Positions 24,153 through 32,253 of a DNA stretch of 33,147 nucleotides are shown here, one piece after another. Every line of letters begins with the position of its first letter. Position 1 is the first letter of the stretch. This stretch comes from Pseudomonadota bacterium (GTDB lineage: Bacteria; Pseudomonadota; Alphaproteobacteria; Rhizobiales; Xanthobacteraceae): positions 1 to 33,147 of the forward strand of contig JAEWHY010000209.1 in assembly GCA_023387555.1 (NCBI GenBank), in the 5' to 3' direction. Under the pieces are notes generated by a model that worked only from the letters and a program-made list of their open reading frames with translations, did not search any database and was not told the DNA's origin. Both the position numbers and the translations under genes were made by a program.

Positions 24153-25466
24153 CTATGCAACCTTCTCCTGGTTCGGCTCCTGATCCGGCGCGACCGTAAA
24201 ACTGCGCCAGTTTGTCGCCTTCGGCACGATCCCCTCGAACGAGCGGATCCTTGCTTGCGGGATGTGCGGTGTGGTCCGCCCGATGGCAACGCCGCTGTCG
24301 CGCATCTGTCGCGCAGCCTCGATCATCAGCTTGCGGAACTCGACTACTGCAAGATCGCTCGCACCGAGCCGCTCCCTGGTGCGGTCCGCGATCGGCCCCA
24401 TGGTCTCCCACATCGCGATATCCTGATTGGGGATGCCCTTGATGCCGGTGAAATTGCCGAGCCGCATGGCATTGCGGTCCTGCTGATAGTGATTGGCGCG
24501 GGTCCGCAGATTGTTGAAGCTGCTGTCGAGATCGATGCCGGGCTGCGCCACGTTGAACTTGCGCCACACCTCCTGATCGATGCCGCCCTTGTCCGCCCAG
24601 GGCGTGTCCTTGTCGGTCCAGGCGATGAAGTGGAACACCGTGTTGGTGTCGTCCGCCGGCGCCAGCACCGTCGCAACATTGTACTCGTTGTTCGGCGGGA
24701 TCAGCGCGGTGAACGGCGCGACATAGACCGTGACACGCACGTAGTCGTTGACGTTGGCATTGGCGATGGGGCGGCGGATCGCCGCATAATGGAAGCCGAA
24801 GCTGGTGGTCTCGACCTGCAGCCGTGGCGCCTTGTCGGTCGACGGCCGCAGCCAGTGGGTGTCGACCGCCTTCGCCGCATCGACCTTGGCCGGCTTCATG
24901 TCCGACGAATGCAGGCTGGAGGAATGTGCCGAATCGATCTGGCCCTCCAGAATCTGCGCCCAGTTGCAGCCGACGTGAATCTTGACGATCGCGACCTGGG
25001 CATTCTTGGTCGGCGCGAAGGCCGGCGGCTCGAAATCGGGCATCGTCTCGGCCGGACCCATATAGGTCCAGACGAAGCCGCCCCATTCGAGCGCGGGATA
25101 GGCCTTGACCTTGACCTTCTCGACAAACCCGCTCTCCGGCGGCTCGGAGGCCATCTCGACCACGTTGCCTTCGACGTCCATTTTCCAGCCGTGGTAAAGG
25201 CAGCGCAGACCGCATTCCTCGTTGCGGCCGAACACCAGCGACGCGCGGCGGTGCGGGCAATATTCGTCGATGATTCCAAGCCGGCCGTCGCTGTCGCGGA
25301 ACACCACGAGGTCCTCGCCGAGCAGGCGCACCTTCAGCGGCGCGCAATCCGGCTCGGCCACCTCCTCGATCAGACAGGCAGGCATCCAGTGCCGGCGCAT
25401 GAGCTGCCCCATCGGGGCGTCGCCCTCCACACGGCACAGCAGGTCATTGTCCTCGGCAGTCATCAT
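24153..25466 (-). CDS. Rieske aromatic oxygenase alpha subunit, phthalate 4,5-dioxygenase-like
   Basis: A protein of about 437 residues with a Rieske [2Fe-2S] domain (Cys70-Pro-His72 in YCPHRR and Cys89-x2-His92 in CLYHGW) and a catalytic mononuclear-iron domain with Asp178, His181 and His186 in DSAHSSSLH, after NWAQ at 168-171. A C-terminal GPIADRTRERLGASD stretch is typical of phthalate 4,5-dioxygenase relatives such as OphA2/Pht3. The enzyme would hydroxylate an aromatic ring with electrons from the divergently encoded reductase. The ATG at 25466 (MMTAEDND) is preferred because GGAGG lies six bases upstream; the longer frame opens with a TTG inside the intergenic palindrome. The substrate is unproven: related enzymes also demethylate aromatic ethers. 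Confidence 0.88.
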   Translation of the reverse strand: MMTAEDNDLLCRVEGDAPMGQLMRRHWMPACLIEEVAEPDCAPLKVRLLGEDLVVFRDSDGRLGIIDEYCPHRRASLVFGRNEECGLRCLYHGWKMDVEGNVVEMASEPPESGFVEKVKVKAYPALEWGGFVWTYMGPAETMPDFEPPAFAPTKNAQVAIVKIHVGCNWAQILEGQIDSAHSSSLHSSDMKPAKVDAAKAVDTHWLRPSTDKAPRLQVETTSFGFHYAAIRRPIANANVNDYVRVTVYVAPFTALIPPNNEYNVATVLAPADDTNTVFHFIAWTDKDTPWADKGGIDQEVWRKFNVAQPGIDLDSSFNNLRTRANHYQQDRNAMRLGNFTGIKGIPNQDIAMWETMGPIADRTRERLGASDLAVVEFRKLMIEAARQMRDSGVAIGRTTPHIPQARIRSFEGIVPKATNWRSFTVAPDQEPNQEKVA

Positions 25467-25506
25467 CGGCTTGCCTCCCAAGACCGGAGCCGGGTTGTCC
25501 CCGGAC

Positions 25507-25530
25507 AAAATATTAGCCCTCTAAGTTTTT
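25507..25530. promoter_or_regulatory. Imperfect palindrome in the divergent gap (candidate MarR operator)
   Basis: AAAATATTAG (25507-25516) and CTAAGTTTTT (25521-25530) match in 8 of 10 positions around a 4-bp spacer. It lies between the divergent oxygenase and reductase genes, in an AT-rich patch unusual for this region, and covers the stretch expected for the -35 region of the plus-strand promoter. MarR-family repressors bind palindromes of about this size, and a marR gene ends this cluster. Confidence 0.5.
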
Positions 25531-25534
25531 ATCC

Positions 25535-25540
25535 TATAAT
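25535..25540 (+). promoter_or_regulatory. -10 element (TATAAT) for the reductase operon
   Basis: A perfect TATAAT lies 92 bp before the reductase ATG. The hexamer 17 bp upstream, TTAGCC (25512-25517), matches the -35 consensus in only three positions and falls inside the candidate operator, so repressor and polymerase would compete. Promoter activity is inferred from the match and the divergent layout. Confidence 0.45.
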
Positions 25541-25631
25541 CATTCCAGTCTCCTTGTCGAGACGGCGTGACGCCGCGATTGTGCATCGCACCGGAATTTG
25601 CGACCAACGCGGCGCAACAGATGACCAGGCC

Positions 25632-26594
25632 ATGACAGTACCGCAGACCGATATCCCCGTTGTCGTTACCCGCGCCGAGAAAATCGCCGACGGCATTCAC
25701 CTTTATGAGATGCGTCGGAAGGACGGCGGTGAACTCCCGGCGTTCACGGCGGGCTCGCACGTCAATCTGCACGTGCCGAACGGGCTGATACGAAAATATT
25801 CGCTGTGCAGCGATCCCGCCGAGCGCCACCATTATCGCATCGCCGTCAAGCGCGAGGACAACGGCCGCGGCGGCTCGATCTATCTCGTCGACAACACAAG
25901 GGAAGGCGACGAGTGGATGATCTCGGCGCCGGACAATGCGTTCGCGCTGCCCCAGCGCGGCGACAACTTCATCTTCATCGCAGGCGGCATCGGCATCACG
26001 CCGTTCATCGCCATGATCCACGCGCTGAAAAGCGATCCGGCCAAGAAGTTCAAGCTGTACTACTGCTCGCGCACACCGGAGATGACCGCGTTCCGCGAAG
26101 AATTGAGCGCGCCCGAATACAAGGGCAAGGTCATCATTCACTACGACAATGGCGATCCGGCGAAGGCACTCGATCTGTGGCCGATCGTCGAGGAGCGGCG
26201 CAACCGCGAGCACATCTATTGCTGCGGACCGCGTGGCCTGATGGAGGCCGTGCGTGACGCCACCGGACACTGGACACCGACCTCGATCCATTTCGAAGCG
26301 TTCAGCGAATCCGACGCACGGCGGCCGGACGATACGGCATTCAGGGTCAAGCTTGCGTCGAACGGGGCAATCATCGACGTGCCTGCCGGCACCACGATCA
26401 TGGAGGCGATGCGCGCCGCAGGTTACGACGTGCCCAGCTCCTGCGAGAGCGGCACCTGCGGCACCTGCCGGACCAAGCTGCTGGCCGGCGAGGCCGACCA
26501 CCGCGATCTGGTCCTGACCGAAGGCGAACGCGGCAGCCAGATCATGACCTGCGTGTCGCGCGCGAAAACACCGGAACTGACCATCGATCGGTGA
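25632..26594 (+). CDS. Phthalate dioxygenase reductase-like flavin/2Fe-2S oxidoreductase
   Basis: The 320-residue protein passes electrons from NAD(P)H through FMN to a C-terminal plant-type ferredoxin and on to a Rieske oxygenase. Visible motifs are RKYSLCS at 54-60 (flavin), GGIGITP at 118-124 and CCGP at 197-200 (nucleotide side), and the ferredoxin cluster Cys271, Cys276, Cys279 (CESGTCGTC) with Cys307. The domain order FNR then ferredoxin is that of phthalate dioxygenase reductase and VanB. The ATG at 25632 begins the conserved part (MTVPQTDIPVVVTRAEKI). It is divergent from the oxygenase gene and followed by the dehydrogenase with an overlap if its GTG start is used. Confidence 0.92.
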   Translation: MTVPQTDIPVVVTRAEKIADGIHLYEMRRKDGGELPAFTAGSHVNLHVPNGLIRKYSLCSDPAERHHYRIAVKREDNGRGGSIYLVDNTREGDEWMISAPDNAFALPQRGDNFIFIAGGIGITPFIAMIHALKSDPAKKFKLYYCSRTPEMTAFREELSAPEYKGKVIIHYDNGDPAKALDLWPIVEERRNREHIYCCGPRGLMEAVRDATGHWTPTSIHFEAFSESDARRPDDTAFRVKLASNGAIIDVPAGTTIMEAMRAAGYDVPSSCESGTCGTCRTKLLAGEADHRDLVLTEGERGSQIMTCVSRAKTPELTIDR

Positions 26595-26599
26595 CGCAC

Positions 26600-27838
26600 A
26601 TGACCAGCCGCCCGATCCGTCTCGGTGTTGCAGGGCTCGGCCGCGCCTTCACGCTGATGCTGCCGACCTTCGCCGCCGACCCGCGGATCGCGCTCACCGC
26701 GGCGACCGATCTGCGGCCGGAGGCGCGCCGGCGGTTCGAGGCCGACTTCAAGGCACCGACCTACGACACGATCGAGGCGCTGTGCGAGGACCCGACGGTC
26801 GAGGCCATCTACATCGCGACCCCGCACCAGATGCACGCCGGCCATGTCGTCGCCGCGGCGGCACGCGGCAAGCATGTGCTGGTCGAAAAGCCGATCGCGA
26901 TCCGGCTCGACGAATGCCGCACCATGATCGAGGCTGTGCGCAGCGCGGGCGTGCAACTGGTCGTCGGCCACAGCCACAGCTTCAACGCGCCGATCCTGCA
27001 TGCGCGCAAATTGATCGACAGCGGCGCCTATGGCGCGGTGCGCATGATCCATGCGCTCAATTACACCGATTACATGGTCCGTCCGCGCCGGCCGGAGGAA
27101 CTCGATACGGCGCAGGGCGGCGGCGTGATCTTCAGCCAGGGCGCGCATCAGATCGACATCGTGCGGTTGCTTGGCGGCGGGCGGGTCCGCAGCGTGCGGG
27201 CGATGACCGGCAACTGGGACCGCACGCGGCCGACCGAGGGGGCCTATTCCGCGCTGCTGAGCTTCGCGGATGGCGTGTTCGCCTCCTGCACCTACAGCGG
27301 CTATGCGCATTTCGACTCCGACGAGTTCATGGGCCATATCGGAGAGATGGGCCTGCCGAAGGACCCCGCCCGCTATGGCGCGATGCGCAAGGCGCTGCGC
27401 GCGGCGAGCAGCGCGGAAGAGGAAAGCGCGCTAAAGGCGGCGCGCAATTATGGCGGCAGCGCCTATGCGCCACCCGGCGCACCGGCGGCAGACCGGCGTC
27501 ACCAGCATTTCGGATCGATCATCGTCTCGTGCGAGCGTGCCGACCTGCGCCCGATGCCGGACGGCGTGATGATCTATGACGACGATCAGGTCCGGCTCGA
27601 TCCGGTGCCGGTGCCGCCTGTGCCGCGCGCCGAGGTGATCGACGAATTCCATGACGCGGTGATTCATGGCACGCCGCCGCTGCATGACGGCGAATGGTCC
27701 TGCGCGACGCTCGAGGTCTGTCTGGCGATTCTGGAATCGTCGCAGGCGCAGGCCGAGGTCATCTTGCACCATCAGGTCGGATTGCGCGGAGCAGTCCGAT
27801 TAGCCGCAAGCACGGCGGCGACACCGAGAGCATCCTGA
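26600..27838 (+). CDS. Gfo/Idh/MocA oxidoreductase, Pht4-like dihydrodiol dehydrogenase
   Basis: A protein of about 412 residues with an N-terminal Rossmann fold (LGVAGLGRAFTLMLPTF) and the family signature VEKPIAI, the lysine being catalytic in relatives. Later segments (HFGSIIVSCERADLRPMPDG, EVIDEFHDAVIHG) match the Pht4 group, which oxidises the 4,5-cis-dihydrodiol of phthalate to 4,5-dihydroxyphthalate with NAD. That fits the oxygenase and reductase just upstream. The ATG at 26600 is used; an in-frame GTG at 26591 overlaps the reductase stop as GTGA and would give three more residues with translational coupling. Assignment to Pht4 is from remembered family sequence and should be checked by search. 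Confidence 0.82.
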   Translation: MTSRPIRLGVAGLGRAFTLMLPTFAADPRIALTAATDLRPEARRRFEADFKAPTYDTIEALCEDPTVEAIYIATPHQMHAGHVVAAAARGKHVLVEKPIAIRLDECRTMIEAVRSAGVQLVVGHSHSFNAPILHARKLIDSGAYGAVRMIHALNYTDYMVRPRRPEELDTAQGGGVIFSQGAHQIDIVRLLGGGRVRSVRAMTGNWDRTRPTEGAYSALLSFADGVFASCTYSGYAHFDSDEFMGHIGEMGLPKDPARYGAMRKALRAASSAEEESALKAARNYGGSAYAPPGAPAADRRHQHFGSIIVSCERADLRPMPDGVMIYDDDQVRLDPVPVPPVPRAEVIDEFHDAVIHGTPPLHDGEWSCATLEVCLAILESSQAQAEVILHHQVGLRGAVRLAASTAATPRAS

Positions 27839-27855
27839 AGCATTGGCGCGAAGCG

Positions 27856-28368
27856 GTGCCGAATGACCGCCTCGCGCACCTCGTCAAGGACGGGACGCGG
27901 GCGCTGCTTCGCGCATTGCAGATGCGTCTGACCGCCCATGATGTGTCGCTCGGCCACTGGACGTTCCTGCGGATCCTCTGGGAAAAGGAAGGGCTGACCC
28001 AGCGCGAACTGAGCGAGGAGGCCGGCGTGATGGAGCCCACCACCTTCTCGGCGCTGAAGGCCATGGAGAAACTCGGCTATATCGTCCGCCGCCAGCTCCC
28101 TGATAACCGCCGGAAAATTCGTGTGTTCCTGACACCCAAGGGCCGCGCGCTGAAGGACAAGCTGGTGCCGCTCGCCGAGGACGTGAACCGGATCGCGGTC
28201 GCCGGCGTGCCGCCCGAACACATCGCGGCCACGCGCAGTACCCTGCTTGCCATCATCGAGAACCTCGCGCGCGACGAGACGGCATCGGCCGATCCGGAGC
28301 GGCGCATCCCCTCAACCCGCGAGCTTGCATCGCGGGTCGCGGCCGGCGGCAAGCACAAGAGCAGGTAA
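27856..28368 (+). CDS. MarR-family transcriptional regulator
   Basis: A winged-helix regulator. Recognisable parts are LVKDGTRALLRALQMRLTAH, GHWTFLRILWEKEGLTQREL, the recognition helix region VMEPTTFSALKAMEKLGYI, and the wing RRQLPDNRRKIRVFLTPKG. MarR proteins usually repress catabolic genes and release DNA on binding an aromatic ligand, which fits its place at the end of the reductase-dehydrogenase run. The start is uncertain: the frame is open to an ATG at 27694 deep inside the previous gene, but no ATG occurs near the expected N-terminus. The GTG at 27856 (VPNDRLAHLV) is used, 17 bp after the dehydrogenase stop; similarity may begin slightly upstream (LKHWREA). It ends one base from the convergent soxG. 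Confidence 0.85.
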   Translation: MPNDRLAHLVKDGTRALLRALQMRLTAHDVSLGHWTFLRILWEKEGLTQRELSEEAGVMEPTTFSALKAMEKLGYIVRRQLPDNRRKIRVFLTPKGRALKDKLVPLAEDVNRIAVAGVPPEHIAATRSTLLAIIENLARDETASADPERRIPSTRELASRVAAGGKHKSR

Positions 28369-28369
28369 G

Positions 28370-28981
28370 TCAGCTTCGCTTCGCCGGCAGGACCTCGACG
28401 CCGAATTCCTGCGCCGACGGCAGCAGCCACGACCAAAAGCTTCCGGCCATGCTGCGGGGCACCGCGAGGTGCCATGCATCGTCCGCATCCGCCCACCAGA
28501 CCTGAACGCCGATTCCCCCGATCGCGGTGATGAATGTATCGCCGCGACGGAAGCTCCGCGCATGCAGATCGACGGGACAACCCTTCGCAAGGGCGTCGCG
28601 AACGCGTTGACCACTGAGCCTCAGGATCGCACGCGCATCGGTCTGATCCGACACCGCACCGAGGGTCTTCAGGTCGGCGGCAAGTTCGGCCGGCATGCCC
28701 GGACGCGCGGAAAGCGCCAGCCATTGCGAGGGCCCTGCCCAGACGAGGTCGAGCGTCTCGCCCGATACGATGCATGGCGTCTGCGGTGGCTCGATCCCGT
28801 AGCGGTTACCGAAATGATCGGTCAGCGCGCCGCTTTCGCCGCCGATCACGCACGCCACGAAGAGATCGTGGCGTGGCGTGACGATGACGCCGGGATCGGC
28901 GCTTTCCGCACCGGATCGACCCGGCACGGCAAGGCGGTCCCACGCACCCTTCCGGCGCCAAGCGGACATCGGTTCAGACAC
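28370..28981 (-). CDS. soxG: Sarcosine oxidase gamma subunit
   Basis: SoxG is the small gamma subunit of heterotetrameric sarcosine oxidase, related to the glycine-cleavage T-protein fold and lying against the alpha subunit. The 203-residue protein has the typical pattern VWAGPSQWLAL, AILRLSGQRVRDALAKGCPVDLHARSF in the middle (read here in pieces) and VWWADADDAWHLAVPRSMAGSF near the end. The frame starts with a GTG at 28981 that overlaps the soxA stop by 8 bp; AGGAG lies seven bases before it, so it is preferred over the ATG at 28969. As last gene of soxBDAG it ends tail to tail with marR. Confidence 0.93.
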   Translation of the reverse strand: MSEPMSAWRRKGAWDRLAVPGRSGAESADPGVIVTPRHDLFVACVIGGESGALTDHFGNRYGIEPPQTPCIVSGETLDLVWAGPSQWLALSARPGMPAELAADLKTLGAVSDQTDARAILRLSGQRVRDALAKGCPVDLHARSFRRGDTFITAIGGIGVQVWWADADDAWHLAVPRSMAGSFWSWLLPSAQEFGVEVLPAKRS

Positions 28982-31949
28982 GCAACCGCTCCTCGTTCGG
29001 ATCCACGAAGACCGGCGAACAGACCTCGATATCCATCGCTTCGCCGCGCAGCGGATCGACGCAGCGGATACGCTCGCCGATCCGTTCCGGACCGTTGCGC
29101 AGCAAGCCGAGGCCGACCCAGTGTTGCAGCGTCGGCGAATAGGCGACCGAGGTCATGAAGCCTTCGTCGTTCTCTGCGGTCGCAGGCTTGCCGGCGGATA
29201 CGAAATGCGAACCGGCGCGCAGGCGGCTCGCCCTATCGACCGGACGAAAGCCGACGAAGCGCGGACGCGCCGCATCGAGCAATGCCGGCCGCGCCGCCAT
29301 CACGCGACCGATATAGTCCTTCTTGCCCGACATCATTTTCGCAAGGCCGAGGTCGCGCGCGGTTGTCTGTCCGTTCAATTCGTTGCCGGCGACGTGACCT
29401 TTCTCGATCCGCATGACGCCGAGCGCTTCGGTGCCATACGGACGAATGCCGTACGGCTTGCCGGCCGCCATGATCGCGCGGACCGCCGCATCCCCGTAGG
29501 ACGCGGGCACCGCGAGTTCGTAGGCGAGTTCGCCGGAGAACGAGATGCGGAACAGGCGCGCCGCGATGCCGCCACCGACCGTCACCGGCCCGCAGGCGAG
29601 ATAGGGAAAAGCTTCGTTCGAGATATCGTGCTGCGGATCGACGACGCCGCGCAGCACGTCACGCGCGCGCGGGCCGGCGATCGAGAACTGCGCCCATTGC
29701 TCGGTCAGGGAGACCATCCGGACATCGAGAGAGGGCCACAGCGCCTGATGGCAGAATTCGAGATGCTGCATCACGCGCGCGGCATTGGCGGTCGTCGTCG
29801 TCATCACGAAATGCGTATCGCCGAGCCGGGCGGTCGTGCCGTCGTCCATGACGAAGCCGTCCTCGCGCAGCATCAGCCCGTAGCGCGCCTTGCCGACTGC
29901 AAGGCCGGTCCATCCATTGATGTAGACGCGATTGAGGAACTCCGCTGCGTCCGCGCCCTGGATGTCGATCTTGCCGAGCGTCGAGACATCGCAGACGCCG
30001 GCGCCGTCGCGTACAGCATTCACCTCGCGCACCACGGCATCGAGCCAGTCGCGGTCGCCGGCCTCCGGGAAATACTGCGCGCGCAGCCACAGGCCGGTTT
30101 CGACGAACACCGCGCCCTGCTCGCGCGCGAAGTCATGCGACGGCGTCAGCCGGTACGGCCTGAAATCCTTGCCGCGATGATGCCCCGCAAGCGCGCCGAT
30201 CGCGACCGGCGTATAGGGCGGGCGGAACACCGTGGTCCCAGCGCGCGCGATATCGACGCCGCACAGCACCGCCATCATCGCATGACCGGCGACATTCGCG
30301 GTCTTGCCCTGATCCGTCGCCATGCCGAGCGTGGTGTAGCGCTTCAAATGCTCGACCGCGCGAAAGCCTTCCGCATGTGCAAGTCTGACGTCCGAGGCGG
30401 TGACGTCGTTCTGGAAATCGACGAAAGCCTTCGCCCTGCTCGTCACCGGCATCCAGACCGGAGACGCGTCGTTACAATCGTCATCGGCCTGCATGCGCGG
30501 CAGCGGCTTTGCATCGAAGCCACAATCCTGCGCCGCGGATGCACCCGCCGCCCCGCCCTGCTCCAAGCCGCGCGCCAGCCCGTATTGTCCGTTTGCCGCG
30601 CCGGCGACAGACAGCCCCGGCGGCAGGGCCTGTGGCGGAAGGAAAGCATATCGCGCCGCGTCCCATGCCGGCTTGCCGCCGAGATGCGTCGTGAGATGGA
30701 TGGCGGGGTTCCAGCCATTGGACATCGCGACGAGGTCGCAATGCAGATGCTCGGACGTGCCGGAACCGTGCAGCACGTCGATCCCGCTGACCAGCGTGCG
30801 GCCGTGTACGGCCTGCGCCTGCGCGCCGAGGATGACGCGGATGCCGGCCTTGTCCGCCGTCGCCCACAAGGCCGGGTTGACGCTCGCGCGCGCATCCACG
30901 ATCGCGGCCACGTGTCCGCCCGCAGCATGCACATCGCTGGCAGTGCGCCAGCCATCATCGCCGGTCGTGACCACGACGCATTGCCGGCCCGGAAGGACGC
31001 CGAAGCGGTTGACGTAAGCGCGCACCGCGCCCGCCAGCATCACGCCCGGACGGTCGTTGCCGCCGAACACGATCGAACGCTCGATCGCGCCGGAGGCGAG
31101 CACTGCCCGCTTTGCGATGATCTGCCAGTAGCGCTGGCGCGGCTGATGCGGCGGCGGCTCGGGGAGATGATCGGCGACGCGTTCGAGCGCGCCATAGGTG
31201 CCGCCGTCATAGATGCCGAACACCGTGGTGCGCGGCATCAGCCGCACCTCGGGCAACGAAGCGAGTTCAGCCTTCACCGATGCAAGCCACGCGTCCGCCG
31301 GCGCACCATCGATCTCATGCCGTTCCGACAGGAGGCGCCCGCCGAATTCGAAACTCTCGTCGCACAAGACGACGCGTGCACCGGAACGGCCGGCAGCGAG
31401 AGCGGCGGCGAGTCCCGCAGGACCCGCGCCGATCACCAGTACGTCGCAATAGAGAAATGCTTTCTCGTAATGATCGGGGTCCGGCTGACTGGCCGCACGC
31501 CCCAGTCCCGCCGCGCGCCGGATCAGCGGCTCGTAGACCTTTTCCCAGAACGCCGCCGGCCACATGAAGGTCTTGTAGTAGAAGCCCGCGCTCATGAACG
31601 GCGACAATGGCGCGGTCAGCGAGAGAAGATCGAAACGCAGCGACGGCCATCGATTCTGCGAGGCCGCTTCCAGACCATCATAGAGTTCGATCGTCGTCGC
31701 ACGCGTGTTCGGCTCGCGCCGGGCGCCGCTGCGCAGTTCGACCAACGCGCTGGGCTCCTCGCTGCCCGCGGACAGGATACCGCGCGGCCGATGATACTTG
31801 AACGAACGGCCGACCAACCGGACATCATTCGCCAGCAGCGCGGAGGCGAGCGTGTCGCCCTGGAAGCCGCTGTAGCTCTTGCCGTCGAACGAAAAGCGCA
31901 AGGACCGCGACCGGTCGATGCGGCCACCGGACGGGAGGCGGTATGACAT
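28974..31949 (-). CDS. soxA: Sarcosine oxidase alpha subunit
   Basis: SoxA is the large subunit that binds NAD and, at its C-terminal T-protein-like domain, passes the formaldehyde unit to tetrahydrofolate. The 991-residue protein begins with a ferredoxin-like domain lacking cluster cysteines (RLPSGGRIDRSRSLRF, then LVGRSFKYHRPRGIL at 45-59), followed by the dinucleotide motif VIGAGPAGLAAALAAG (172-187) and a second nucleotide-binding part near LPGRQCVVV. The glycine-cleavage T-like region starts around DVSTLGKIDIQG and includes FSGELAYELAVP and MRIEKGHVAGNE. Length is normal. The ATG at 31949 shares one base with the soxD stop (TGATG). A long antisense frame across it is a composition shadow. 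Confidence 0.97.
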   Translation of the reverse strand: MSYRLPSGGRIDRSRSLRFSFDGKSYSGFQGDTLASALLANDVRLVGRSFKYHRPRGILSAGSEEPSALVELRSGARREPNTRATTIELYDGLEAASQNRWPSLRFDLLSLTAPLSPFMSAGFYYKTFMWPAAFWEKVYEPLIRRAAGLGRAASQPDPDHYEKAFLYCDVLVIGAGPAGLAAALAAGRSGARVVLCDESFEFGGRLLSERHEIDGAPADAWLASVKAELASLPEVRLMPRTTVFGIYDGGTYGALERVADHLPEPPPHQPRQRYWQIIAKRAVLASGAIERSIVFGGNDRPGVMLAGAVRAYVNRFGVLPGRQCVVVTTGDDGWRTASDVHAAGGHVAAIVDARASVNPALWATADKAGIRVILGAQAQAVHGRTLVSGIDVLHGSGTSEHLHCDLVAMSNGWNPAIHLTTHLGGKPAWDAARYAFLPPQALPPGLSVAGAANGQYGLARGLEQGGAAGASAAQDCGFDAKPLPRMQADDDCNDASPVWMPVTSRAKAFVDFQNDVTASDVRLAHAEGFRAVEHLKRYTTLGMATDQGKTANVAGHAMMAVLCGVDIARAGTTVFRPPYTPVAIGALAGHHRGKDFRPYRLTPSHDFAREQGAVFVETGLWLRAQYFPEAGDRDWLDAVVREVNAVRDGAGVCDVSTLGKIDIQGADAAEFLNRVYINGWTGLAVGKARYGLMLREDGFVMDDGTTARLGDTHFVMTTTTANAARVMQHLEFCHQALWPSLDVRMVSLTEQWAQFSIAGPRARDVLRGVVDPQHDISNEAFPYLACGPVTVGGGIAARLFRISFSGELAYELAVPASYGDAAVRAIMAAGKPYGIRPYGTEALGVMRIEKGHVAGNELNGQTTARDLGLAKMMSGKKDYIGRVMAARPALLDAARPRFVGFRPVDRASRLRAGSHFVSAGKPATAENDEGFMTSVAYSPTLQHWVGLGLLRNGPERIGERIRCVDPLRGEAMDIEVCSPVFVDPNEERLRV

Positions 31950-32245
31950 CACGCGCCTCCCTGCTCGCGTGACAGGGCGGCGTGTCTGGCGGTGATGACC
32001 CGATTGATCGCATGCGTGCGCGTATCGCGTTCCACAACGAGCCACGCGTGGCAGCCCGCGCCGTGATACCAGTATTCGCGATGCAGGCCGGCCGCGTTGG
32101 TGCGCGGATAGACATAGTCGAACATGGCTTCGGATTTGACGTCTGCATCGGCGCTTATGCCGTCCGGCCGCACCGGATCGGCATCGCCAAGCACCGTGAA
32201 TTCGCGCCGGTCGCGTTCGCCGCAATGGGAACAGGGAATTCGCAT
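31949..32245 (-). CDS. soxD: Sarcosine oxidase delta subunit
   Basis: SoxD is the small zinc-binding delta subunit of heterotetrameric sarcosine oxidase. The 98-residue protein shows the expected ligands: Cys5 and Cys8 in IPCSHCG, then His61 and Cys65 in YWYHGAGCHAW. FTVLGDADPVRP and MFDYVYPRTN are typical family segments. The ATG at 32243-32245 comes eight bases after the soxB stop and the end overlaps soxA by one base, consistent with equal expression of the subunits. Confidence 0.95.
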   Translation of the reverse strand: MRIPCSHCGERDRREFTVLGDADPVRPDGISADADVKSEAMFDYVYPRTNAAGLHREYWYHGAGCHAWLVVERDTRTHAINRVITARHAALSREQGGA

Positions 32246-32253
32246 CGCCGCCC

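Noticed and set aside
24255..25631. Upstream extension of the reductase frame as a giant fusion protein
   Set aside because: The extension lies antisense to the Rieske gene and shows no domain; the conserved reductase starts at the ATG 25632.
28878..31946. Plus-strand frame of 1022 codons opposite soxA
   Set aside because: Arg/His/Asp-rich translation with no recognisable fold; the minus strand encodes a clear full-length SoxA. Long antisense frames are expected at this GC content.
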